Numbered from the stretch's first letter, positions 1 to 8,513 are shown. The stretch: 22,360 nt of DNA from Willaertia magna (GCA_902984215.1 CADWAF010003512.1:1-22360), one strand, 5' to 3'. Program-made: numbers and translations. The notes: generated by a model from the letters alone, not told the origin.

Positions 1-1
1 G

Positions 2-88
2 GTTGAGTGGAAGAAGAGAGTTGAAAATGTTGAAAGTGTTAAATCCTTCTTCGATTCAGAACATAACCTTAGAAAGATTAAGCAGTAA
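2..88 (+). CDS. C-terminal end of an unidentified protein (5' truncated by window)
   Basis: Reading from base 2, an open frame of 28 codons ends at TAA (86-88). The peptide is charged and amphipathic (starts VEWKKRVENVE, ends NLRKIKQ), with codon use like the genes around it, so this looks like the true 3' end of a + strand gene that begins outside the window. The downstream bases to about 200 are A/T-rich and consistent with a 3' UTR or terminator. Too little is visible to assign a family. It could also be the last exon of a multi-exon gene. Confidence 0.55.
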   Translation, partial: VEWKKRVENVESVKSFFDSEHNLRKIKQ

Positions 89-207
89 AATAGGTCAATC
101 AAAAACGAAAACACTGTCTCCCGCAACCGCAATAAAATCCCACACAAAAGCCAAGCCACAAACAAATAAATAATTCTGTTAAAAAATATAAAACAATATT
201 TTTATAA

Positions 208-288
208 GCGGAGGTGGCCGAGTGGTTAAGGCGCTTGACTAGAAATCAAGTGGTTAACGCCGCGCAGGTTCGAGTCCTGCCCTTCGCG
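208..288 (+). tRNA. tRNA-Ser (anticodon AGA)
   Basis: This is a full 81-nt type II cloverleaf. The acceptor stem GCGGAGG (208-214) pairs with CCTTCGC (281-287), with one G-U, and is followed by discriminator G288. The D arm carries the GTGGCCGAGTGG A-box-like block. The anticodon stem CTTGA/TCAAG (234-238, 246-250) encloses loop CTAGAAA, giving anticodon AGA at 241-243. A long variable arm (GGT-TAAC-GCC) and T arm GCAGG-TTCGAGT-CCTGC with the B box (267-277) follow. No CCA is encoded, as expected for a eukaryotic nuclear tRNA. There is no anticodon-loop intron. An identical copy lies at 16958-17038 on the other strand. Confidence 0.97.
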
Positions 289-290
289 AA

Positions 291-295
291 TTTTT
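291..295 (+). terminator. RNA polymerase III T-run terminator of the tRNA-Ser gene
   Basis: TTTTT starts two bases after the mature tRNA 3' end, the usual position and form of a Pol III terminator. Confidence 0.75.
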
Positions 296-496
296 ACCGT
301 TCCTCTTTTCTGTGCTTTGTGCTTGGGTATTAGTTTAAAGTAATAAAAACACATCAGATCTTTTAAAACAATTAGTTGCAAAGAATATTTTGATCTCAGA
401 TAATTCGTTCATGAACGAACAACTTTGTAATTTTGTTTGACGACATTTTTTTATGTGCTTTTTATTGTTTGCAAAAGGCTGAATTTGTATAAGAAT

Positions 497-810
497 ATGA
501 TCAACAATAAAAAAGGCGCGGTTTCTAATGAAAGGTTCTTTAAAGAGATTTGTAAAGTTAAGCATGTCTGTGCCAGTAGTGATTGTGACAATAGTGTTTG
601 ATAAAGGCTTTTAATGGAAAAGAACTTTGTTGAAACAGAAATAATGCAGCACCAATTAATAATTCACCAAATGTTGAAGATTTAAAAGAAAGATTTAGAA
701 TAAAGAAGGAAGATCATTATGAAATTGTTATGAATAAGGTTAATTCAACAAATGAATTACCTAGAGTTAATAGTTTTGTATTTCATGATGAAACTTTAAA
801 ACAAAATTAA
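497..810 (+). CDS. Tentative small two-exon gene, 79 aa, unknown function
   Basis: The stretch ending at TAA 808-810 has a clearly coding-like frame of more than 50 codons with no upstream in-frame ATG before the stop near 633. It is hydrophilic and charged (for example NVEDLKERFRIKKEDHYEIV). A plausible first exon is 497-575 (ATG ATC AAC..., 26 codons plus one base), joined by an intron 576-649 (GTAGTG...GCAG) to exon 650-810. The frame stays open across this join and gives 79 residues. The donor is weak, and an alternative acceptor CAG at 636-638 would need another donor. The second exon is better supported than the first. It may instead be a decayed gene or the last exon of something unusual. 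No family is recognised. Confidence 0.35.
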
Positions 811-913
811 ATTATTTATTAATAAATTTATATTCCAAAAAGATAGCCTTATTCTTGCCATTGCTGTTTTTACGTAATTTTGTAAATAATTGTAAAAATA
901 ATTGTAAAAATAT

Positions 914-2209
914 TTATAAAATAGATTCAAACTTTAGTTTATAACCATTCATACCATTACTACTGTTGTTATTATTATTATTGCTATCTTTCTTTGGTCT
1001 GCCTCTTTTTTTCTTTATCCCTCTAGATAACTCTAATCTATGAAGTGTTTCTTTCATTTCATTAGGAGTATGAATAACAAATTCATGATGATTATTATTT
1101 ATCATTGAATTAGCAGAACCTGAATGATAATCTAAGGTATAACTATTATTTGTATTGAAACTTGAAATACTGCTATTACTTCTTCTACGACTATTAACAC
1201 TTGGTGAAGTAGGAGATGATGATAAGGAAGAAGAATGACTTTTAGGCGAATTAAGAATGGAAGATCTACGTTTCATTCGTTTCGGAGTAGTGAAATTTAT
1301 ATTATTATCATATAGATTCATATTATTATTATTATTAACATTATGATAAGGATTGAAAGTATTATTCTCAAAGGAAGTTGTTGTCGTAATAACATTGTTT
1401 ATCATCATATTACCTTCTAATACTTGTGGTCCCTTATGAAAAGGCATGTTATAATTATGGTTCATTACATTAGTATTATCATGATTCCTATAATCTACCG
1501 TTATATTATTGTTAATATTATTATTCAAATGAATAGTAGATTGATATGGTTGAGATAGTTTAAGGGGAGAATGACTATTAATATCAATTATTTGAGGGTT
1601 ATTGCAATCCTTGATCATATCTGACTTGTAATTTATATACATTTGAAGCCAATTTACATTTGTTTCATAACAAGTATTATTATCATTTAATTCTTCTTCT
1701 TCTTCTTCTTGTTTTAATGATATGGTTGTATTATTTACTTCTTCAACATGTTCTTCGTTATCTTCCATACTTTCCTTTACTTCATTAAGGGAAGTTATTG
1801 TAGTTTGCATTGAAAATGGATCTTTTTCACTAACGGATAATTGTTCAATTTCATTCTCCATTTCAAATACTTGAAATAGTTTATTTTCATCATCTAATGA
1901 TAGATTTGGCTGTAATTGTGGCTGTAGTTGTAGTGATTGTAATAATAGCTCTTGTTGTGTAATTAAGGCCTCTTGCATGCCATTATTGTTGTTATTATTG
2001 TTATTTGAATCAAAAACACCTAAATTATTGTTGTTATCTTGATAGCTATTTCCTTCCTCCACTTCAGTTAATTTACTTGTTAAACAAGTTAATAACCAAA
2101 TAAAATATTCTTCTTCAGAAATGTTAGGTGGTGGAGCTAGATTATTGTTATCTTGTACTTCTTCTTCTTGTTGTTGTTGAAAGTTCTTTGCATTGTTATT
2201 GTTCATCAT
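914..2209 (-). CDS. Asn-rich protein with C-terminal AT-hook, probable nuclear DNA-binding protein
   Basis: The frame encodes 431 aa from ATG 2209-2207; the frame opens slightly further upstream but only at a TTG. The protein is low complexity: repeated Asn runs, Gln-rich and Glu-rich stretches. Three parts stand out. A short ordered helix follows the start (about residues 32-52, SEEEYFIWLLTCLTSKL). A Ser/Arg-rich basic region near 310-345 (PKRMKRRSS, then NSRRRSNSS) resembles a nuclear localisation signal with phosphosites. Near 395-405 the segment KKKRGRPKKDS is a textbook AT-hook, which binds the minor groove of AT-rich DNA. A nuclear regulatory or chromatin role is inferred. No catalytic or large DNA-binding domain is visible, so a specific transcription factor family cannot be named. 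Confidence 0.7.
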   Translation of the reverse strand: MMNNNNAKNFQQQQEEEVQDNNNLAPPPNISEEEYFIWLLTCLTSKLTEVEEGNSYQDNNNNLGVFDSNNNNNNNNGMQEALITQQELLLQSLQLQPQLQPNLSLDDENKLFQVFEMENEIEQLSVSEKDPFSMQTTITSLNEVKESMEDNEEHVEEVNNTTISLKQEEEEEELNDNNTCYETNVNWLQMYINYKSDMIKDCNNPQIIDINSHSPLKLSQPYQSTIHLNNNINNNITVDYRNHDNTNVMNHNYNMPFHKGPQVLEGNMMINNVITTTTSFENNTFNPYHNVNNNNNMNLYDNNINFTTPKRMKRRSSILNSPKSHSSSLSSSPTSPSVNSRRRSNSSISSFNTNNSYTLDYHSGSANSMINNNHHEFVIHTPNEMKETLHRLELSRGIKKKRGRPKKDSNNNNNNSSNGMNGYKLKFESIL

Positions 2210-2532
2210 TTTAATCAATAATGCTGCTGTAGTAAATGAATAGTAGTTATTAAGGGAGAACTTGAAAGACTTTAAGATCTAAAAGTAATTAATGTCTATT
2301 AGTTTTTTAAATGTAAAATGTACGTTAACAACCATTTGATTAAACAAGTTTGTTCATCGTTAGGCATTATTGTGCTTTTAAATTACCTTTTTGGGTTGGT
2401 TATTACACAGATATTATACACAATGACTATATATTAAATTAATTTTTCAATAATAAAATATAAATTTGTAAATAACGATAAAAAACCATTAGGTTATAAG
2501 TAGTTTAATTTAATTTACATATAAATAAATTT
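2210..2532. other. Intergenic region, upstream of the AT-hook gene and 3' of the tail-anchored gene
   Basis: No coding frame, RNA gene or repeat is supported here. The stretch is AT-rich with scattered TTTTAAAT-like blocks and should hold the promoter of the minus-strand AT-hook gene (right to left) and the 3' end of the gene at 2533-4107. Confidence 0.5.
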
Positions 2533-4107
2533 CTAATACAGTCTAATATTACCACTTACTAATAACTGCTGTATGTACTTTGAGGAATATCCATAAGTAA
2601 CCTTAATCACAAGAGCTAGTCCAATTAGAAAAATATACATAAATTTGTTTGAAATAAATAAACTTTTAACCTTAGTATAGAGATTTTTAAACCAATCACT
2701 CCATGAAGTTACTTTAATGGTTACTTTCTCTTCCTTATTATTGTTATCAGTACTGTTCTTCTTCATGTTTTTCTTTTCTAATTGTAGATTACTTTTCTCC
2801 ATTACTGCTCTTACTGTACTCTCTTCTTCCTTTCTAAGACTTTTCGAATCGTCATTTACATTTTTATTCATCTTAGTTTGAACATTTACAGTAACATCAT
2901 CTTCTTCTTTACTACTTTCTGCTAACAATAAAGTGGACCTTTCTTGTTGGTGTTTAGATCTATCCATTTCTTCTTGTTTATCAATTTTCTTATTAGTTGA
3001 GGCAATATCCTTATTATTATTGAACAGATTTACAGAATGCTTCTTTAATAAAAGATCAAAGTCTGGATCATCTACTAAATTAACAACACTAGTTACCATA
3101 CAATAAATACGATCTTTATCAAGGCCTTTCATAATTTGCTGTAAACTAACCTCCTTTTCTTCTTCTTTTCTTTCATCTTCTGAGCCATTATTAAAAACCT
3201 TATTTTCACTGCTACTACTACAAAAAGTACCTTGTTGTTTTTCTTCTTTCTTTTGATCGTCTTCTTTAAAGATATGAGAAAGATAACCTTTAGCAAATTC
3301 ATCTACACTTTCATCCATAACAGGATTTAATTGAGAGCTAATTTCCATTCTTTTCTTTTCATATTCTTCTTCATTAATTATACCCCAAGCATAAGTTTGT
3401 TTTAATCTTTCTAATTGAAGATAAATTTCTTTAATATTTACATTTTCTTTGTATTTTACAGAACTATTATTAACATCTTCTTCAATTGAAGAAGTAGATG
3501 AATGATTATATTGTACAGGAAAGCTTAAGCTTGTTAAATAAGTATCTTTACTGTCAATTGTACTTGTATTGCTATCAACATTAGAATCTTCTTCTAACGT
3601 TCCTAAAGAAGAAGTAGTAGCGGTAGGTATTAATCCCTGTACATTAATAATTTCTTCTTCTTTCTTTAACAATACATTATTAACATATTCATTTAACATA
3701 AATTCATGATGAATTTCTTCTTGATAAGAATCTTGATAAGAAACTTCAGTAGAACGTGATGATACAGAATGAACGCTAATCGTATCATCTTGAATGGAAG
3801 TATTCATATCAAAATGTTTTTCAATTGGAATTTCAACACGATGAATTCCCGTATTTCTATCATTTTCTTCTTCTATTGGCTTTTGTTTAACAATTTTGTA
3901 GCGAATAAATTCGTTCATATCATCAGGAGGAATAATGTACAATTCTTTATTATTGGTAGTACCATTAATGTTAGCGTTATTCATGTTAAATAATTCGCCA
4001 AACTTTCTAGCCTTTTCAACTACATAATCAAAGACTAATCCCGTTGTTTTATTATTATTTGAAGGTGATGATAAGGCTTGTTCCACATGATGATGGTGTT
4101 GCTGCAT
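2533..4107 (-). CDS. Tail-anchored membrane protein with a SHOCT-like segment, unknown function
   Basis: The frame encodes 524 aa from ATG 4107-4105, which begins with a His cluster (MQQHHHHVEQ). Most of the chain is hydrophilic and predicted disordered, rich in Glu, Lys, Ser and Asn. One ordered element stands out: about residues 225-260 contain LERLKQTYAWGIINEEEYEKKR, here quoted only in part, which matches the SHOCT pattern (leucine helix, then a Gly-Ile-Ile-x-x-Glu-Glu-Tyr/Phe turn and a second helix). A single hydrophobic segment lies at about 488-507 (FMYIFLIGLALVIKVTYGY), preceded by WSDWFKNLY and followed by about 18 residues, so it would be a C-terminal anchor facing the cytosol. Which membrane is unknown. 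No enzyme domain is visible. The SHOCT call is by pattern only. Confidence 0.7.
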   Translation of the reverse strand: MQQHHHHVEQALSSPSNNNKTTGLVFDYVVEKARKFGELFNMNNANINGTTNNKELYIIPPDDMNEFIRYKIVKQKPIEEENDRNTGIHRVEIPIEKHFDMNTSIQDDTISVHSVSSRSTEVSYQDSYQEEIHHEFMLNEYVNNVLLKKEEEIINVQGLIPTATTSSLGTLEEDSNVDSNTSTIDSKDTYLTSLSFPVQYNHSSTSSIEEDVNNSSVKYKENVNIKEIYLQLERLKQTYAWGIINEEEYEKKRMEISSQLNPVMDESVDEFAKGYLSHIFKEDDQKKEEKQQGTFCSSSSENKVFNNGSEDERKEEEKEVSLQQIMKGLDKDRIYCMVTSVVNLVDDPDFDLLLKKHSVNLFNNNKDIASTNKKIDKQEEMDRSKHQQERSTLLLAESSKEEDDVTVNVQTKMNKNVNDDSKSLRKEEESTVRAVMEKSNLQLEKKNMKKNSTDNNNKEEKVTIKVTSWSDWFKNLYTKVKSLFISNKFMYIFLIGLALVIKVTYGYSSKYIQQLLVSGNIRLY

Positions 4108-4445
4108 TTAAATGTACAAACTTAAAGCACGTTCAATTATTTTTTTTTTCTAATTTTCTTCTTTCCCGGTTTTGATTGACCTGCTCGAGAGACAGTTTCG
4201 TTAGAAAAAAATAAAATTCTTGAACAGGCTGTTCAATAGGTTAAATTATTGATGAAAAAAAGTAGAAAAGAAAGTTTTGTTAAAACGCAAGAAAGTATGA
4301 AGAGTATTTGGCATTATTACTGGTAAGACATTATAGTAAAAGGAGAGCAAGCTGATGAACAATAATTTGTCAAAATACATAGTTGTCTACATGTAGTGCG
4401 TTTACAAATTGTAATTGCAGCTGTTTAGAATTTTTTAAAAAAAAA
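4108..4445. promoter_or_regulatory. Divergent intergenic region between the tail-anchored gene and the nucleotidyltransferase-ligase gene
   Basis: This 338-bp gap separates two divergently transcribed genes and should contain both promoters. A T-run lies just upstream of the minus-strand ATG (4139-4150) and an A-run directly abuts the + strand ATG at 4446. A frame in phase with the + strand gene opens at 4383 but only with TTG. The ATG at 4391 is immediately followed by TAG, so it cannot start the protein. No recognisable core promoter element is asserted. Confidence 0.4.
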
Positions 4446-7400
4446 ATGCAATTTTCAAAAGAAGAAGCGAGCTACATAAATTATTTTAATGATATTATTC
4501 AATTTGTTATTGAAAATCAACATCATCCACTATTCAGTTCCATTCAAGATGATCAAATTATTATAACAAACAGTACTATTGATAATAGTAATTATTGTAA
4601 GGAAAATAATATTGAATTAAAAGCACCATTTAATTTTACAATTAACGAACAAGATATTTTAAATATTTATTTATTTGGAAGTAAATTATATAAAACATGT
4701 GATTGTAATACTAATCAATCAGATTTTGATTTTATAATGATTGTAAACTCGACTGATTATTATTTTAATGGTTCCATTTTAATTAAAGGAAATAAACAAA
4801 ATAGTAAAACTTTACAAAATAATAATTTACAAAATAATTTACAAAATAATACTTTACAAGAAAATATAAATTTACAAGAAGATAATTTACAAGAAAATAT
4901 TGAAATCAATGTAAATATTTATCATTGGAATTATTTTAAATATTTATTAAAAGAACAAACAATTTGGGCAATCATGTTATGTTATTTACAAAAACCATTT
5001 TCAAATCGACAAAATTTTATTTTTTTAGAAAAATTAAATTTATTTCAATATTTTTATCAACCTTTAACTCTTTACAATGATTGTCACACTTTTACTAATT
5101 TAAATAACAATTTAAATAACAATTTTAACAATTTAAATAATAATTATAAAATAATTGAAGGGTTAGGTGGATTTAATTTAATTAAATTTCAATCAGCAAC
5201 GTTAACTGACATTTCACATCACATGGCAAAAAGTAAACGTGTTTGGATATTTGAATCTAATTATAGAAAAGGAGCTAAAAATTTATTACATGCAATTAGA
5301 TTTATGGGATTATCAAGAGATATAATTAATTTACATTTTAATAATCAATTTATTATAGATTATAATTTAAATAATTTAAATAATTTAAATAATGAAAATA
5401 ATGAAAATTGTAATGAAAATTGTAAAGAATTAATTAATTTTTCTTTTGGAAATGTAGATTGGGAAGAAATATTATTACCATATTTAAATTTAAATGATAA
5501 AATACTTGAAATGATAAAAAATAAAATTCACAATATTTTTAAAAATAGTAATGAATTAAATAATCAATTAAATAATGAATTTACAAATATGGTATTGAAT
5601 GAAATTGAAAATTTAATTTTAAATGAAATTCAAATTATAAATAAAAATTTAATTTATAAAAATATTTTAAATAATTTCTTAAAAATTTTTAAATCAAATT
5701 TATTTATTCAATCCATTACAAATTTATTAAATAATTTATTAAATAATTCATTAAATTTAAATAATTCATTAAATAAAGAAATAATTAATGATATAAATTT
5801 ACTAAATATAGAAATGATTAAAGAAAATAATTTAATTGAAATAAATAAATTAACATATTCATTAATTGAAAATATTTATAAAAATAAATTATCAATTGAA
5901 ATGCATAATCTTTATCATTTTAATTTTTTTAATAATTTTTTTATAATTGACAATTCATTACAAAATAATAATTTATTAACAAATAATAAATCATTACAAA
6001 ATAATTTAAATAACAATTTAAATAATTATAGTTTAAATTATAATTATGAAATGATTCAAGTGAAAAAGAAAATTAGTAGTAGTAAATTAATTAGAGGAAA
6101 TAGAAATAAAAAAAAAGTTAAAATCTTTACAAATAAAGAAATTTTATTATTTTTAAATAAATTGGATAAAAAAAATAAATTAGAAAATAATAAAAATAAT
6201 GAATTATCAAAGTCAAATATAAATTTTAATAACGTTTTACAATTTATTAATCAAAATGGAATTACTACTTTATTTAGAGATTTTTCCATTCATTTATTTT
6301 ATAATAAAATTATTAATTATAAAAATAATTTTAAAAATAATTATTTAAATAAAAAGTTGACAATTAATAAAAATGACTTTACAAAAAATAATTTAAATAA
6401 TAATTTAGAATTAAATAATAACGTAGAATTAATATTTTGTGTTGTAGATAAAGAATCTTCCCCAATTTGGACTGAATTTATAAATAATAATAATTTAATG
6501 AATAAACAACAATTTAATAATGAAAAAGAAGAAAATAATAATTTAATGACATCCAATGAAATGAATATATGTCAATATTTTTCTTGTTTTGTTTTACAAA
6601 AAATTAATCATACTTTACAACAAAATAATTTACAACATAATACTTTACAAAATGTTAAATATTTAAACAATAATACTTTACAAAATAATAACACAAATGA
6701 TAGCAATAATTATAAATTAATTGCAGTTACACATAGACCAATATTTAATTTCTTTAATGATGATGGATTAGATAATGATATGATTGTAAATTCTACAAAT
6801 TTAAATTTTGAAAATGGAACATTTATTTTAGAAAAATTAAATGGAATTACTATTTTATTATTTCCAATTTTAAATATTGACAATGTAAATTACAATAATG
6901 ATTATAAAGAAGATTACAATGAAGATTATAAAGAAGATTACAATGAAGATTACAAAAATAAAGATGGAATTGAATGGATTGTTTATAGTCCAGATATTCA
7001 AATAAAAAAAAGATATAAAAAAGATCAACGTTTTAATTTGGGTATTTATAAAAGAATATTTAATAATAATTTACAAAATACTTTACAACAAAATTGTGAC
7101 AATGATGAAATTCAAATAATGAAAGAACAATCCATCATTACAAATAAATTTTGGAAAATTTTTAAAGAAATTGGCGGGAAATTACCAAATAAAGAATTTA
7201 TTAAACAATATCATCCAAGTTATATATTTGAATTGTGTAATTTACAAAATAATTTACAAAATAATTTAAATAATAATTTACAAAATAATAATAATTTACA
7301 AAATAATTTACAAAATGATGAAAAGTTAATTTTACATGGAGTGTTTAGTGTGAAAGAAAATATTGTAAAATCAATGAATTTATTTAAAATTGCAAAAGAA

Positions 7401-8333
7401 ATGAATGTAAATTATCCAACCATTTTAAATGATGAATTTTTAACATTTTACAATGAAAAGAACACCATCACAAACAAAGTCACAGACAAAGATACAGCCA
7501 ATGTCACAGATAAAGTCACAAATACAAAAATGGACAAATTCACAGATACAACAATAATTGACGTTAGAGAATTTGAAGATACTTTAAGAGAAATGATTAG
7601 AATTAAATTAAATCCATTAAAATATGAAGGATTAATTATTATGGATAATTTAAATTTTTCTTTAAAATTATTTCAAATGAAACATTTACAATTATTTTAT
7701 TTAAAAGAATTATTAGATTTTAATTTAAATAATGAAAATAAAAATAGAAAATATTGTTTTCATATGTATCGTTTTAATAGAGAATGGTTTGAATTATTAA
7801 TTGATAAATTGTTAAATTATAATTGTTGTATAAAGAATAAAGATGATTGTAAAGAAAATTGTAATGGAGATTGGAATGAAAATGATGGAATAAAGAAAGA
7901 ATGTTTAGAAATGATTAAAATAGTAAAAGAACAATATAATGAAATGTGTTGGAGAGGAATTACAATTTTTAAAGAATGTGTAATGCACGTAATTACTAAA
8001 CATTGTAAAGAATTTAATTTATTTTCCAATAATAATAATAATCATAATAATACAGCAACAAGCAGCAGTACTGGTATTAATGATAATCTTGATAAATTAC
8101 AATTTGGAAAATTTAGAAAAGAATTAATGGATTATATGAATGAAAAGTATTTAAAATTGAGACCAATGTTTATTGCCTTACTTGAAGGTAGCGGTGATAA
8201 TTACGACAAAAAATATTTGGATTTATTAATGAATGAAGATAATTTATTGGAAAAGATACATGAATTTTTTAGTAAAATTAGTTCGTCTAAAATACAAGTA
8301 ATTATTAATGCTTTAAATAAGGAAAGCGAGTAG
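4446..8333 (+). CDS. Fused Pol-beta-type nucleotidyltransferase and ATP-dependent RNA ligase (T4 Rnl1-like), Asn-rich
   Basis: The frame encodes 1295 aa from ATG 4446, chosen because the upstream frame has no ATG. The N-terminal domain (about 60-310) has the Pol-beta nucleotidyltransferase signature LFGS (76-79) followed by SDFDF with Asp93 and Asp95, then a region with GAKNLLHAIRFMGL (276-289) that resembles the helical part of nucleotidyltransferases found beside RNA ligases. A low-complexity spacer follows. The ligase domain (about 595-1090) shows RPIFNFFN (764-771), motif I EKLNG with predicted adenylated Lys797, motif III FELCN (928-932), motif IV YEGLIIMD (1060-1067), and a motif-V-like FQMKH (1076-1080). 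A helical C-terminal domain ends the protein. Asn-rich inserts (LQNN, LNNN repeats) swell the usual spacing. The likely role is RNA end processing plus sealing, inferred from domains. Substrate and localisation are unknown. Confidence 0.82.
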   Translation: MQFSKEEASYINYFNDIIQFVIENQHHPLFSSIQDDQIIITNSTIDNSNYCKENNIELKAPFNFTINEQDILNIYLFGSKLYKTCDCNTNQSDFDFIMIVNSTDYYFNGSILIKGNKQNSKTLQNNNLQNNLQNNTLQENINLQEDNLQENIEINVNIYHWNYFKYLLKEQTIWAIMLCYLQKPFSNRQNFIFLEKLNLFQYFYQPLTLYNDCHTFTNLNNNLNNNFNNLNNNYKIIEGLGGFNLIKFQSATLTDISHHMAKSKRVWIFESNYRKGAKNLLHAIRFMGLSRDIINLHFNNQFIIDYNLNNLNNLNNENNENCNENCKELINFSFGNVDWEEILLPYLNLNDKILEMIKNKIHNIFKNSNELNNQLNNEFTNMVLNEIENLILNEIQIINKNLIYKNILNNFLKIFKSNLFIQSITNLLNNLLNNSLNLNNSLNKEIINDINLLNIEMIKENNLIEINKLTYSLIENIYKNKLSIEMHNLYHFNFFNNFFIIDNSLQNNNLLTNNKSLQNNLNNNLNNYSLNYNYEMIQVKKKISSSKLIRGNRNKKKVKIFTNKEILLFLNKLDKKNKLENNKNNELSKSNINFNNVLQFINQNGITTLFRDFSIHLFYNKIINYKNNFKNNYLNKKLTINKNDFTKNNLNNNLELNNNVELIFCVVDKESSPIWTEFINNNNLMNKQQFNNEKEENNNLMTSNEMNICQYFSCFVLQKINHTLQQNNLQHNTLQNVKYLNNNTLQNNNTNDSNNYKLIAVTHRPIFNFFNDDGLDNDMIVNSTNLNFENGTFILEKLNGITILLFPILNIDNVNYNNDYKEDYNEDYKEDYNEDYKNKDGIEWIVYSPDIQIKKRYKKDQRFNLGIYKRIFNNNLQNTLQQNCDNDEIQIMKEQSIITNKFWKIFKEIGGKLPNKEFIKQYHPSYIFELCNLQNNLQNNLNNNLQNNNNLQNNLQNDEKLILHGVFSVKENIVKSMNLFKIAKEMNVNYPTILNDEFLTFYNEKNTITNKVTDKDTANVTDKVTNTKMDKFTDTTIIDVREFEDTLREMIRIKLNPLKYEGLIIMDNLNFSLKLFQMKHLQLFYLKELLDFNLNNENKNRKYCFHMYRFNREWFELLIDKLLNYNCCIKNKDDCKENCNGDWNENDGIKKECLEMIKIVKEQYNEMCWRGITIFKECVMHVITKHCKEFNLFSNNNNNHNNTATSSSTGINDNLDKLQFGKFRKELMDYMNEKYLKLRPMFIALLEGSGDNYDKKYLDLLMNEDNLLEKIHEFFSKISSSKIQVIINALNKESE
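4804..4893 (+). repeat. TTACAAAATAAT-type repeat (LQNN) inside the nucleotidyltransferase domain
   Basis: Degenerate 9-12 bp units of the TTACAAAATAAT type recur, encoding LQNN/LQEN repeats between the DxD strand and the next conserved strand of the nucleotidyltransferase. They preserve frame. Confidence 0.7.
6900..6950 (+). repeat. 24-bp tandem duplication encoding DYKEDYNE
   Basis: Two perfect 24-bp copies (6900-6923 and 6924-6947) plus a partial third encode an acidic-aromatic DYKEDYNE repeat between ligase motif I and the conserved strands that follow. The identity of the copies implies recent slippage. Confidence 0.85.
7236..7317 (+). repeat. LQNN-encoding repeat inserted after RNA ligase motif III
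   Basis: Repeated TTACAAAATAAT units encode roughly 27 residues of LQNN/LNNN directly after FELCN (motif III) and before LILHGVFSV. In related ligases this is a short turn, so it looks like a surface-loop expansion. Confidence 0.75.
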
Positions 8334-8513
8334 TGTAAAATTGAACTAATAAAATAAAATTCATACAATTTTTAATTATTAATCATGAGTGACCTGTTTT
8401 AAGACATTCTTACTTTCAATTATTAAGTTCTTCAAAACATTATTACTTTCCACATTTTTCACAATTTAATTCAAAAATAACACTGTGTTTTAACACTTTA
8501 ACACTACATTAAT

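Noticed and set aside
335..565. 76-codon open frame on the minus strand after the first tRNA
   Set aside because: It has an ATG but overlaps the tentative + strand exon and shows no recognisable domain; composition is what AT-rich antisense sequence gives by chance. Neither strand is proven, and the + strand downstream exon looked more coding-like.
4383..4445. Upstream extension of the nucleotidyltransferase-ligase frame, including a Cys-rich stretch
   Set aside because: The extension begins at TTG with no in-frame ATG, and the nearby ATG at 4391 is followed at once by TAG. The first usable ATG is 4446, directly after an A-run.
8041..8090. AAT/AGC trinucleotide runs as a possible CRISPR-like or satellite array
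   Set aside because: These are short codon repeats for Asn and Ser inside an open frame, with no spacers and no periodic unique sequence.
4446..8333. Viral or transposon origin of the large fusion gene
   Set aside because: No terminal repeats, integrase, transposase or other viral genes lie nearby. Lateral origin remains possible for the domain fusion but the window alone gives no direct sign beyond composition, which repeats can explain.
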